Assembly: GCA_021029095.1 (NCBI GenBank) | Contig: JAJOHG010000573.1 | Location: forward strand, 1-13,441 | Direction: 5' to 3' | Length of the DNA: 13,441 nucleotides | Source: Phellopilus nigrolimitatus | Lineage: Eukaryota > Basidiomycota > Agaricomycetes > Hymenochaetales > Hymenochaetaceae | In this document: piece after piece, positions 1 through 8,215 of the stretch | How the letters are laid out: every line of letters starts with the position of its first letter | Position numbering within the stretch: position 1 is the stretch's first letter | Translations under genes and position numbers: made by a program | The notes under the pieces: generated by a model | Told to the model about the DNA's origin: nothing | The model's database searches: none | The model's input: the letters and a program-made list of their open reading frames with translations, nothing else

Positions 1-204
1 TCGCATTCATGGTTGCTGGGGAGATCGATCACTTCAAGGTTTGTGCACACATTGCTCCTGAAATTTACTTATCTAACGCCTGTTTCTGCTCAGAATGCTG
101 CAAAAATTGGCGTTGGTGTCATGATCGAGAGCTCGAGTTTGACACCAGAGGAGATGGGTTTGGTCCCGCCTCCGGGTTACCCTCCTCCTGCACCCTATCC
201 TTAA
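1..204 (+). CDS. 3' end of an unidentified protein gene, proline-rich C-terminus with PPxY motif
   Basis: Only the last two exons are visible: 1-38 (open in the frame starting at base 3) and 94-204, with the stop at 202-204. The 55-nt intron at 39-93 begins GT, has a CTAAC branch-point match at 73-77 and ends CAG. It joins the exons in phase 0. The visible residues read FMVAGEIDHFK followed by NAAKIGVGVMIESSS and then a tail ending PPPGYPPPAPYP. PPGY fits the PPxY consensus bound by WW domains of Nedd4/Rsp5-type ubiquitin ligases, which would suggest a regulated membrane or adaptor protein. That is inference from a four-residue motif. I do not recognise the family and the start lies outside the window. 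The next gene on the same strand starts about 200 bases downstream, so the two are adjacent but show no overlap or shared frame. Confidence 0.55.
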   Translation, partial: SHSWLLGRSITSRFVHTLLLKFTYLTPVSAQNAAKIGVGVMIESSSLTPEEMGLVPPPGYPPPAPYP

Positions 205-408
205 TGGACGGACTTTTTTTGATAGCAGCAATAGATACACTACATCTCCGCATATATTTTCCCTTGCTTTTTCGCATTTTTGTTTTTGTCGTCGTACTGC
301 TCCGTGTCTCGCTGAGCAACCTGAACCCCAATTCCCTTGAGATCCACGTGTCTGTCGCGATCAATCTCATTTGACGCGAGATCGTGTTTGCCTGAGAACT
401 CGCTGTTC

Positions 409-1452
409 ATGTCCAACGACGCTGCTAGTGATCATCCGTTGCTTGAGCTGCGCAATTTAGGCTGCTCCTTGACAAATGGCATCCCTATATTCCGCGACGT
501 GAATTTTACGGTAGGCAAAGGGGACATTATCGTCTTGCAAGGCAAGAGCGGATGTGGGTACGGCCTCAGCCTCCTGGGCAAATAATCTCGGGCTCAGACT
601 ACTCGTCTGACGACTTTGTCGCATACAACTGGGATGCAGGAAAACAACATTGTTAAAATGCCTCGCTCATCTCAACGTATATGAAGGTGAAGTCCTCTAT
701 CGCGGAAAGTGAGGTAATGTTCTATTCTACGTATCTTGGCTCCTTCTAACCCCTCCCACCTCTGCGCGCGTCCAAAGAACGCCTAAACAGTACGGTGCGT
801 TACAGTCTAGGTACCTGCACATCTCTGACTCTAGACTCTAATACATCTGTGAATGTTCGAATAGGTGTCCCGAACTACCGCACGCGTGTCCTCTACGTTC
901 CTCAGCGCCCGTCGCTTCTTCCAGGCACGCCACGCGACTTTCTGAAACAGCTGAGCACCTTCCGTGCATATAAGGCCCAGTCCGAAGGGCGCGATGGCGA
1001 TAGTGCGACCGGATTTAGCTTTGATACGCGCGCCGTCGACATTGCGGAGAGTTGGGGCGTGGAAGAAGCGCTGTGGGATCGGCCTTGGACGACGCTGAGC
1101 GGCGGTGAAGCTCAGCGCATTGCCTTAGCAGCAGCGCTGGGACTCAACTGCGCAGAAGTCGTGCTTCTCGACGGTAAGTCCCATCATCTTTTGACTTCTA
1201 CACGTTCTTATAAAATGCTGACTTGCTGCTTATGTACCTTTTTTTGCAGAGCCCACCTCCGCGCTGGACTCTGAGTCATGCGGACGCGTCGAGACATACC
1301 TGCGCAACATGCTGAGCGCGAGCGATGTGTCGACCAAGGCGTTTGTCATGATCACACACACGGCAGAGCAGGCACGTCGCATCGGGACGCGCTTCGTAGA
1401 GGTCGCTGACGGGACATGTCGGGAGGTTCCCTTGACGGACGGTGTAGTGTAG
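409..1452 (+). CDS. ABC transporter ATP-binding protein, YbbL/FetA (STAR1)-like
   Basis: Exons 409-557, 640-708, 778-794, 865-1173 and 1250-1452 total 747 nt, giving 248 residues with every phase closing. The first in-frame ATG at 409 gives a start just before the nucleotide-binding fold. Visible motifs are Walker A GKSGCGKT (residues 45-52, split by intron 1), the Q-loop YVPQRP (Q92), the signature LSGGE (156-160), Walker B VVLLDE (177-182), the D-loop SALD (185-188) and the switch histidine in ITH (H218). There is no membrane segment, so it is a stand-alone ATPase that needs a separate permease. Length and the VPQRPSLLPGTP segment recall bacterial YbbL/FetA, partner of YbbM/FetB (UPF0014), and plant STAR1, partner of STAR2/ALS3. 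Those pairs act in iron or aluminium tolerance. No UPF0014 permease is visible here. A weak TATA-like CATATATTTT lies at 251-260. Family assignment is good; the substrate is unknown. Confidence 0.88.
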
Positions 1453-1537
1453 ACTGTACGCATTTCAGGCTCAGAAGTTCTTGGAAAGTATAAACGTTTA
1501 GTCAGTCCATATTCCGTCCACGAGCTGGCGCTGACTG

Positions 1538-1543
1538 AATAAA
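1538..1543 (+). terminator. Candidate polyadenylation signal AATAAA downstream of the ABC ATPase gene
   Basis: A perfect AATAAA lies 86 bases after the stop codon of the ABC ATPase gene, in an AT-richer stretch. Fungal 3' ends tolerate many variants, so this is only a plausible position for the transcript end. Confidence 0.4.
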
Positions 1544-1623
1544 CGCTTCGAGTCAGTCTTGTGAGTCCTGTTCACCGAGGGACAGGAACTCTTGATTCAC
1601 TTGTGTTTTTGGCAGTAATATAG

Positions 1624-1672
1624 TGTTTCAGGGGGGGGGGGGGGGGGGGGGGGGGCGAGCTTAGCTGAAACA
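1624..1672. repeat. 25-base poly-G tract flanked by an 8-bp inverted repeat
   Basis: Bases 1631-1655 are 25 consecutive G. The left flank TGTTTCAG (1624-1631) is the exact reverse complement of CTGAAACA at 1665-1672, so the G run lies in the loop of a potential stem. Such a run could form G-quadruplexes, would be length-unstable, and is hard to sequence. It lies about 180 bases beyond the ABC ATPase stop codon. No function can be assigned. Confidence 0.85.
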
Positions 1673-1819
1673 AGCAGAAATATATAACCAAAGATACAAA
1701 GCCTAAGTCTGCGACACGCTAACCGTCAACACTCCGTTAGTCTCCACTTACGCTCAAATTGAAAGGGTCTTTGACTCACCCTGACGAAAACATGCCTACA
1801 AAAATATTGTTCGGAATAT

Positions 1820-1866
1820 TTCGGATGTCCCAGGTTTGCATCAGAAGTCTGTACCACTGTGCTCAG
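1820..1866 (-). repeat. Degenerate second tRNA-like segment
   Basis: The twelve bases TACCACTGTGCT at 1852-1863 exactly repeat those at 2047-2058, the D-arm and A box of the neighbouring tRNA-like gene. On the minus strand this copy reads GAGCACAGTGGTACAGA, then after a short gap ATGCAA, which recalls the 3' side of the anticodon stem of the complete copy. The T-arm has decayed. It lies in the same orientation about 195 bases downstream, as expected for a tandem duplicate or a composite tRNA-derived retroposon. Confidence 0.4.
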
Positions 1867-1977
1867 AGAAAAATTATTTGCAGTGAATGTGAATTGAGAA
1901 ATAATAAATTGGTACTCAAACTTTGAGCAAAGACTTTGAACTTGAGCTAAAATCACAGAAAAATAAAAGCAAAATGC

Positions 1978-2065
1978 TGGTTCCTCCGAGGATTGAACTC
2001 GGGACCCTTGCATAAGAGTTAGATTATCCACATAAGTACAATGCACTACCACTGTGCTAAGAACC
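1978..2065 (-). tRNA. Intron-containing tRNA or tRNA-derived gene, apparent anticodon TAT (Ile)
   Basis: Read on the minus strand, 2065 to 1978 folds as a tRNA. The acceptor stem GGTTCTT pairs with AGGAACC (one G-T pair), followed by discriminator A. The D-arm is GCAC-AGTGGTA-GTGC. The anticodon stem TTGTA pairs with TGCAA, the variable loop is GGGTC, and the T-arm is CCGAG-TTCAATC-CTCGG. The A box TAGCACAGTGG and the B-box region GAGTTCAATCC fit RNA polymerase III promoters, and a TTTT run follows within about six bases. The anticodon loop has 24 bases, which implies an intron of about 17 nt after position 37. C-T-TAT-G then gives anticodon TAT. One oddity is that only one base instead of two separates the acceptor and D stems, so this may be a pseudo-tRNA or the head of a SINE. 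No CCA is encoded, as expected for a eukaryotic gene. Confidence 0.6.
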
Positions 2066-2389
2066 ACCAAGCACATTTCTGACCTGTTAAATCAGGCCGA
2101 AGTATTGTGATTGCATCCCTCCAAAACTATGTGCATATCTGTTGAGGCAGGAGGTTCTGCACCATGCAACATCTAAGCCAATACCGGAAGTGCTGATTTT
2201 CAGAAATACAGCTCAATCCATACTACTGTGATTTGTGTAATGTGCACCAGATAACCAGACAGTTTGCCGGTATGAGATTGCTGGCCTTAGTGTTTCTATC
2301 TTGTATTCTTGCTTCTATAGTGATAGTCAGAGACCTTTATAAAGGAAGACAGCTAATGTTGAATGTAACCAACCAAAGAGAATCTTGTT

Positions 2390-2490
2390 TGACGTCACGA
2401 GTAAGGATCACGTGCAGGAAACGCGTCGCGCCTGATCAGCGTAACTACTAATTGCACATTTCTCCTTCACCTTTTCCCCTCAAATATAAG
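2390..2490. promoter_or_regulatory. Cluster of palindromic transcription-factor motifs with a TATA-like element
   Basis: Three perfect palindromes lie within 37 bases. TGACGTCA (2390-2397) is the CRE/bZIP consensus, CACGTG (2409-2414) the bHLH E-box, and ACGCGT (2421-2426) the MluI cell-cycle box. A pyrimidine-rich stretch follows, then AATATAAG at about 2483-2490. Arranged this way they look like a promoter pointing right, but no gene is found downstream before the convergent 3' end at 2830. They could serve a non-coding transcript, or be chance matches. Binding is not demonstrated. Confidence 0.35.
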
Positions 2491-2545
2491 CACCATAAGC
2501 ACTGCGTATCCAGAACCGAAAGGCGTGTTTCACGCAGCGGCAGGG

Positions 2546-2570
2546 TATGAGCTCGGGTTCAGAGCTCATA
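2546..2570. repeat. Perfect 9-bp hairpin with 7-base loop
   Basis: TATGAGCTC (2546-2554) and GAGCTCATA (2562-2570) are exact reverse complements separated by GGGTTCA. Each arm contains a GAGCTC palindrome. The hairpin lies between the promoter-like cluster and the 3' end of the RD-rich protein gene. A role in 3'-end formation or in a non-coding RNA is possible but not shown. Confidence 0.6.
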
Positions 2571-2829
2571 AATGGACCAAGCATTGTTTCGCAAACCGCA
2601 TTTTAATGCCAATGATGCGTGCAAACCTCGAGATTACAAACACATATATGATATTTGTACAAATCTGGCATACGTATATCGCATAACTGATTCAAGATGG
2701 CTATTAAGACATGTATATGCTACAAAGTGGTAAGGAAAAGCATCGAGTTGCCGATGCACGACAGATAAAGTACGCAGTGAAGGAGCAAGAATATGCGCAA
2801 AGACAGGAGGCGGGAAAAAGAGAGTGATG

Positions 2830-5625
2830 TCACCTCGGCGGGTGGTGGCCGTTCGCCATCTGGTTCTCCTTTTCCCCGCTTCCCCCACCGTTGGCGGAAA
2901 TCCCGGCTAGCGCGGCGCCCGCGCCGTTCACGCCAGCGCGCTCGATGAGCGAGAGCACCTCGGGCAGGCGCTGCACCTTCTCGACATTTTCGCGTAGGAG
3001 GTCGAACTGCGGCACCGCGCCGCGCACCGTCTGCACGAGCTCCGCACGCGTTTCCGCGAGGCGTGCGGAGAGATCGTCGCGCACCGCGTCGAGCAGCCGC
3101 GGGAGCAACGCCGCCACGAGCTCGTCTAAGGATGGCACGTGTGGTGGCGGCGGCGGAATTACGTTACGCTGAACGAGCGCGTTCACCGCGGCCGTCTCCT
3201 CGACGTTCGCGCGGATCTGCGCCTGCATCTCTTCCGCTTTTTTGCGTTCTGAATCTAACAGCGCGCGGACCTGAGACAGGAATCACATGAGATAGCGTAT
3301 GGAATAGAAAGGAGGAAAAAAGACACAGACCTGCTCCCTCTCCCTTGCTATCTGTTCGTTCTCCGCGATGAAATTCGCCTTCCATGTATTGAGCTCACTG
3401 GACTCGTTAAGCAGTCCGGACACCGTGACCGCCAGTTCAGAGACATCGGTCCCGGTCTGCTCGACGTCCGCCTCGACCTGGAGGAGGCGCCCCGCCTGGT
3501 TCGCGTGCACGTCCGCCTCGAACGTGCTGCGCCAGCCCTCGAGCCGCGCGTCGATCACGTTCCCGACCTCCTCGAGCCGGTCGTGCTCCGTCTGCGTGCA
3601 CAGGTTATCGAGGTCCGCGTAGTTCATCTCGAGCGCCTCGATACGCCGCGTGAGGCGCACCGCGTCCAGTGTATCGAGCGCGTCGCTTTGAGGGGGCACG
3701 GAGCCAGCAACGACGGTTGACCCGCCGTCACTCGCGTACGCGCCGTCATCGCCGACCTTCCGGCGTTTCGCGCCGCGCGCGGTGTCCGAGTGCTGATCCA
3801 CGGGCGTTACCGACGCCGACGTGGACGCCCCGAGCGCAAGCGATTTGACGAACGCGGTGGTCTCCTTTAGCCGGAGGTCGATGCGCTGCACTGTCTCGTC
3901 AAGGTCGTTGACATCCCTCCTCAGGTCATCGGCCTCTTCCTCCCAGAGTGCGTTGACCCCTCCCCCATCCTCCTGCCTTACGTCCCCCGCAGGAGGCCTC
4001 TTGCGGACGGGCCAGAAGTCCAGCTCGTATATTTTATCCAGGCTGGCGTCCACACGCGTCTTCGCAGCTGCTACGAGTTTCTCGGCGGACTGCACGCTTG
4101 CGGCCATCTTCTCGCGTACGGCAGCCGGCGCGCCGGCGTTGCGCGGCGCTGCGAGAACGGCGCGCAAGATTTTGAGGTCTGAGACATGTCGTTTGTAGGC
4201 ATCACGCGCGCGGACGGCATTGGAGAGCAGTCTGCGCTGTGATCAGCCTTTATGTAAAAAAGTCGGCAAGGAGAAGAACACGTACTCTATTCGTTTGTCC
4301 CAGAGTTTTCGCCGCTCCTCGAGCGAGAGGACCTCCTTTCTAGGTTCGGGCTCCGCGGCCGACGAAAGAAACGACGGAAGTACAGGGACAGCGGATGTCG
4401 GAGTCACCATCGTGGGCGTCGGCGGGGGCGGCATGGCGTTCTGGTCGAATTGCTGCTGGGAGTCGAAGCTCGCGGCGGACGCGGCGGAATCCGGCGGGTG
4501 GGGCAGGCCCGCGCTGAATGATGAGAGCGCAGAAGACCCGGTGGGCGGCGGGGGCGCGAGCGACGGGAAGCGGTCCGCGGGCGGCGGCGGCGGAGGAACG
4601 GGTGGAGGATAAGGGGGCGTTCGAGCGCCGTCACGAACTTTATTAAAATTTACGTTTCATTCTTGTGCATACAGTCCAAACCATAAGCAACCAGGGACCT
4701 ACAATCAGTCGGCTCCCTGCCGAACAAGGGCGTTGAGGGCGTGCGCCGCTCGCCGCCCGACGCGGACAGGGCTGTACTGCCCATGCGTCGCATGTCGATA
4801 GACGGCCTCTGCGTCGGCGTGCGGTCGAAAGACGACTGCGGCAGGTCGCCGCTTGCTGTGCGCCGGCGCTCGCTGATGTCCATAAGGCTCGCACGGCGAG
4901 CCTCGTAGTTGCTCGAGGAGGGGTCGCGCGGCGCCTTCCAGCGCCCTTGGGTACGATCGAGCGTGTGGTCACGATCCCTGTCGTAGATTCTGTCTTTGTC
5001 CCACCCTCGGTCTCGATCTCGAGACCGGTCCTTCTCGCGGTCGCGGTCTCGCTCCCACTCGCGATCTCTGATATCGCTGTGCCTCGCGCGCTCGTAGTCT
5101 TCATCTCTCTCCCTGTCCCTTCCTCGCTCTCTGTCCCTGCTGCGATCACGGTCGCGTGCGCTGGACCTTGAGGAGTCGTGACTGCGCCTGCGGGTGTCGA
5201 GAGTATCAGGCTCGATGTTGCCGAAGGAGATGGAGGGGGACATGTGTTCCTCCTTGACGGCGGGCTCGCGCTCCGGGGTGCGGAGGCGGCTAGCGAGGGA
5301 CGCAGACGCCCTCGGGGGTGGTGAGGGCGTCGGGGGAACGACGCCAGCTTTGTAGTGGAAGGGTTTGGGGGGACTGGAGAAGGGGGCGCGGAGCCAGTTG
5401 TCGTCGTCGGGGTGGACGAAGTTGCATCTCCCTTCGTTGAAGGAGCAGCCGAGGGCGGCGCGGCCTGTGCGCCCTTGTTCGAGTTTCTTCGGGTTGACAC
5501 GAGGCTCGCCGAACTCGTTGAACCACTGCACGACAAATCGACAAATGAGAGACCGTCGACGCCGCGGTGAGCAGACTGCTCACCATGCATCTTTGGAAAC
5601 GCTTGAAGGTTTTGGGCGGCGGCAT
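2830..5625 (-). CDS. RD/RE-rich protein with CCCH-like N-terminus and coiled-coil C-terminal half (unidentified)
   Basis: Exons, in transcript order, are 5625-5584, 5525-4703, 4637-4282, 4236-3331 and 3270-2830. They sum to 2568 nt (855 residues) with all phases closing. The start is the ATG at 5625 (MPPPKTFKRFQRCM). C13, C41, C48 and H52 include C-x6-C-x3-H, a partial match to CCCH zinc fingers, and FVHPDD follows. Residues about 126-210 are alternating Arg-Asp/Arg-Glu/Arg-Ser. Residues about 290-390 are proline-rich. EERRKLWDKRIEY (about 395-407) opens a mainly helical, coiled-coil half, with a KRRK nuclear-localisation candidate near 564-567. RD tracts and CCCH fingers are typical of nuclear RNA-processing factors, so an RNA role is inferred. 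The 65-nt intron at 4638-4702 (GTAGGT...AAAG) is the least certain junction. It is supported because the exon after it is open well upstream of any ATG. Otherwise this would be two genes. I do not recognise an orthologue. Confidence 0.68.
4938..5192 (-). repeat. Low-complexity Arg-Asp/Arg-Glu coding repeat
   Basis: About 85 codons of the RD-rich protein gene encode irregular RD, RE and RS dipeptides, such as RDRDRSRDRERGRDRERD. Codons vary (CGC, CGA, AGA, AGG; GAC, GAT), so the repeat is kept at protein level and is not a young microsatellite. Alternating-charge tracts like this occur in U1-70K and NELF-E and commonly mediate condensation or RNA contacts. Confidence 0.8.
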
Positions 5626-6139
5626 CGCGAAAATGTTCACGGATGATGTGGAGGGCAAGCTTTGAGAAATTTTGACGCTGACGGGCTGGGGAGGATCGAC
5701 GACCCCGTCTGCTGAGTATGTATTAGCTCCAAATGGGACCACCGCCGACCACAGCGACCACAGCCAACACGCAGTGCTCAGTACTTGCTGCACAACGAGC
5801 TAATTATTTATTTAATTATATTTTCTACTATTCTTGATGTCGAGCGTGTCGCGTCGAGCACGCTGCAAAAATGTGGTGGCCAAACAAGTTGCCTCGTGTT
5901 CTGGTGTGCAAACAAGGAGCAAAAAAGGAATAAATTTATAACGCAGACTTCAACTTGAACTCCTCTCTACCCAACTCAACCAGCGACCCCTTCCATCTCC
6001 TCCCTCTCCTCCTCATCGTCTCCCGCCCTCCTCCTCGTCGCCCACGCTGTCGGCCACAACCTCCTTCATCACTTACGCCCGGCCCTCCGTTCCCGCACCC
6101 ACCTCCATCTCTCCCTCCCACTCCGTCAGCGTCAGGCAC
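5626..6139. promoter_or_regulatory. Divergent (bidirectional) intergenic promoter
   Basis: This 514-base interval lies between two divergent start codons. An AT-rich block at about 5801-5827 (TTATTTATTTAATTATA) is a core-promoter candidate for the minus-strand gene, about 180 bases upstream of its ATG. On the plus strand, AATAAATTTATAACG near 5928-5942 is a TATA-like candidate. It is followed by a strongly pyrimidine-rich leader from about 5950 to 6135, typical of fungal initiation regions. No protein gene was found. Confidence 0.55.
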
Positions 6140-7476
6140 ATGGCAAACCCTTCTTCCTCCCACCACGACCGCGACAGGGAGCGCGAGAGGGAGCGCACCG
6201 TCCGCGAGCGCTCTCATCACCACCACCGCACCATTTCTTCCACCACCCTCCTCCTTATTCTCTCCCTCGTCCTTGCTGTCCTCGCGGTCATGCTCTCCCT
6301 CCCCTCAACACGCACTCCTGGGTCTTCTTCTGCTCTCAACAACCCCATTGACAGCCTTCGCGACTCTACTACAAACGGTGCCGGCATATGGGGTAGTTTC
6401 TTTAACCCCCGTCGATCTGAGGCTCTCGTCTCCCGTGAGCACTCCGTCGCAAAGCGAGAGTCTGAAGTCGCCCAGCGCGAGGCAGATATCCTTGCCAATG
6501 CTCTTGTCACCTGCGGTCCGCCCTACGCAACGGTCACAGAGGTGGTCGAGAACTACGCCCCGGCTCCACCTGCGCAGACGATCTACAAGGAGATCGTCCA
6601 GGTTCAGGAGAAGGCCGTTGCAGTTCCAGCTCCAGAAAACAATAATTCTGCGGAGCTCACGCGCCGCATCGAGGAGCTCATTCAGCGCGAGACAAAGGTC
6701 GCTGACCGTGAGAAGGAGATGGGTCGCCGCGAGGAGACCGTCAATAGACGCGAGCACGACGCGCAGCGTCGCGAGTCGTGGATAATGGAGCAGCTCATGT
6801 GCGTTTTGAATCCGGAATTGCTTTTATTTATTTTTGCTTCCGTTAGCTGATCATGAGAATTTCCTTTTTTAGTGCGCTCGGGAACGACCCGCAAATGATC
6901 GAGGAGGAGTACTTCATCGAGCAGCCGCCGCCGGGGCAGAAGCAGCGCAAAGTCAAGGTACCTCTCTCGACCCCTCGCCGCTCCGAGCTCTGAGACGAAG
7001 GAGGGTCGTCAAATCTCCCGTATATACTTATAGCTTTGAACCGCTTCAAACATGTACGGATCGTCCATTTCCTCCTTCGTCCGGGGCGAGGGACGCGTCT
7101 CCTTCCCCTTGTCCGGGCTTCAAACCTTTTCTGACGTTGTCTTTTTGTTTTTGTTTGGCAGGCTCCTCCCCCGGCGTCCGAAAAAACAGTAACACACACC
7201 GAGACACGTTCCATTGCCGTACCAGCGCCACCACCCTCCTCCCCCGTCCCATCGCCCGCTAGTACCCGTCCTGCCGAATTCCCGCTGCCTATGTCCTTCA
7301 CCCCGCCCCCAGAGCCGCCCAGTATCCCCACACGTGTCGTCGAGGTTATTGTTGACGAACCAGATCTGCCCACGGAGTCTGTGTACTCCGTTGAAGAGGA
7401 GGAAGAGGACATCGATGAGGAGACTGTGACAGTCCGGCGGTCCGTACGTCCGTCAGGGCGCAGGCGGCTGTGGTGA
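6140..7476 (+). CDS. Single-pass membrane protein with charged coiled coil (unidentified)
   Basis: Exons 6140-6798, 6873-6957 and 7162-7476 total 1059 nt (352 residues) with phases 2 and 0 closing exactly. The start MANPSSSHHD is the ATG at 6140. Residues 8-30 are highly charged (DRDRERERERT, then an HHHH run). One hydrophobic helix, TTLLLILSLVLAVLAVML, follows at about 35-54 and fits a type II signal anchor. A helical segment rich in RE pairs (SREHSVAKRESEVAQRE and similar) covers about 95-220. The C-terminal part is proline-rich with an acidic patch (EEEEEDIDEE), and it ends in a basic run RPSGRRRLW. Charge distribution suggests a cytosolic N-terminus with the coiled coil on the far side, or the reverse; the sequence does not decide. 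Intron 2 is 204 nt, unusually long here. No family is recognised. Confidence 0.75.
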
Positions 7477-8215
7477 TCAGGCAGCTCGATGCTGGCGACG
7501 ACGATAGACGACGAATGGACCTTGACGATCCCTGCACGGCATGGCAATGGACACTGTTAGCACACGCTATCTATGTACTGTGTTTTTGTGTTTGTTTCGG
7601 TTTACCTCCCTCCACTTCCTTGCTTTTCCTGCCGCGCACGCATTTATTTTTTTCTGGAATTTTTTCTGGCTGTGCCGGTCTTTCTTGTTTGCTCCTCGCA
7701 TCTCCGTCTACCCGCATCTCCTGCCCCCCGAAAACACTCCTGCGAAACCCCTTTCGAGTAGGCTCACCTCATCCTGTCTGTTGCCTCTTTCTCTACTTTA
7801 TTCCGCTGATGGATACGACGACTCACGCACACGCTCACGAAACGTGTGTACTACACTCACGGGATAGGACTGGACGGCGAAGGGAGCGTGTACCAACGCT
7901 ACGTACTTTATGTATGTGCGTACGTATATGCTATTGTTCAGCATCGGTGTATGGAATACATTTGTTCTTGAGTTGGGACAAAACTAGGAAGACCTTTGAG
8001 TGAACTTTTTTTTGCCTTGCGGCGACAGCAGGTAAGTATACAAAATGTATCATTGTCGGCAGGGGACACCAGAAGGGCATTAGAAAAGTATAAGCGTCGT
8101 CTGAGTACATATACGGAACATAAGGTAATTCTGAAAAGCATGAAGCAGAGCGTGTCGGTAGGTACATATGAGATGAGAAAAGGACAAGCGACGAAAAACG
8201 CGCGGCGGCGCGACC
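7477..8215. other. Convergent intergenic region with no gene found
   Basis: These 739 bases lie between the 3' ends of the membrane-protein gene and SMC6. The region is T-rich on the plus strand from 7560 to 7700 (several runs of six or more T) and carries TACGTA motifs near 7899-7926. Open frames here are short, overlap each other and lack coding character. It presumably contains both 3' untranslated regions. No clear AATAAA was seen for either gene. Confidence 0.5.

Larger units (their letters stand above)
1453..2829. other. Convergent intergenic region, about 1.4 kb
   Basis: This gap separates the 3' end of the ABC ATPase gene (+) from the 3' end of the RD-rich protein gene (-). No convincing protein gene is seen in it. 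It holds the poly-G element, the tRNA-like gene with its degenerate neighbour, a promoter-like motif cluster and a hairpin, each listed separately. Nothing recognisable was found in 1673-1819, 2066-2389 or 2571-2829. Base composition is clearly more AT-rich than in the flanking coding exons. Confidence 0.6.

Noticed and set aside
1726..2076. A 116-codon minus-strand open frame in the convergent gap
   Set aside because: It runs through the tRNA-like gene and its degenerate copy, has no recognisable protein features, and lies in AT-rich non-coding-like sequence.
1453..2829. An intact transposon or retroelement
   Set aside because: No transposase, reverse transcriptase, terminal repeats or target-site duplications are visible; only tRNA-like segments suggest a possible SINE.
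2891..4198. Several plus-strand open frames (2891-3172, 3063-3290, 3368-3622, 3505-3720, 3821-4198) opposite the RD-rich gene
   Set aside because: They lie antisense to long, GC-rich exons and are rich in Arg and Ser as expected for shadow frames. The minus-strand frame has coherent coiled-coil sequence and phase-consistent introns.
4243..4434. A separate gene starting at the ATG at 4434 on the minus strand
   Set aside because: The same frame is open for about 200 more bases upstream with continuous proline-rich coding, and joins in phase to the RD-rich exon through a GTAGGT...AAAG intron. It remains a fallback if transcripts disagree.
7470..8003. Plus-strand open frames of up to 177 codons after the membrane-protein gene
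   Set aside because: They overlap each other in different frames, are rich in Phe, Cys and Leu from T-rich DNA, and show no coding motif. They are more likely 3' untranslated sequence.
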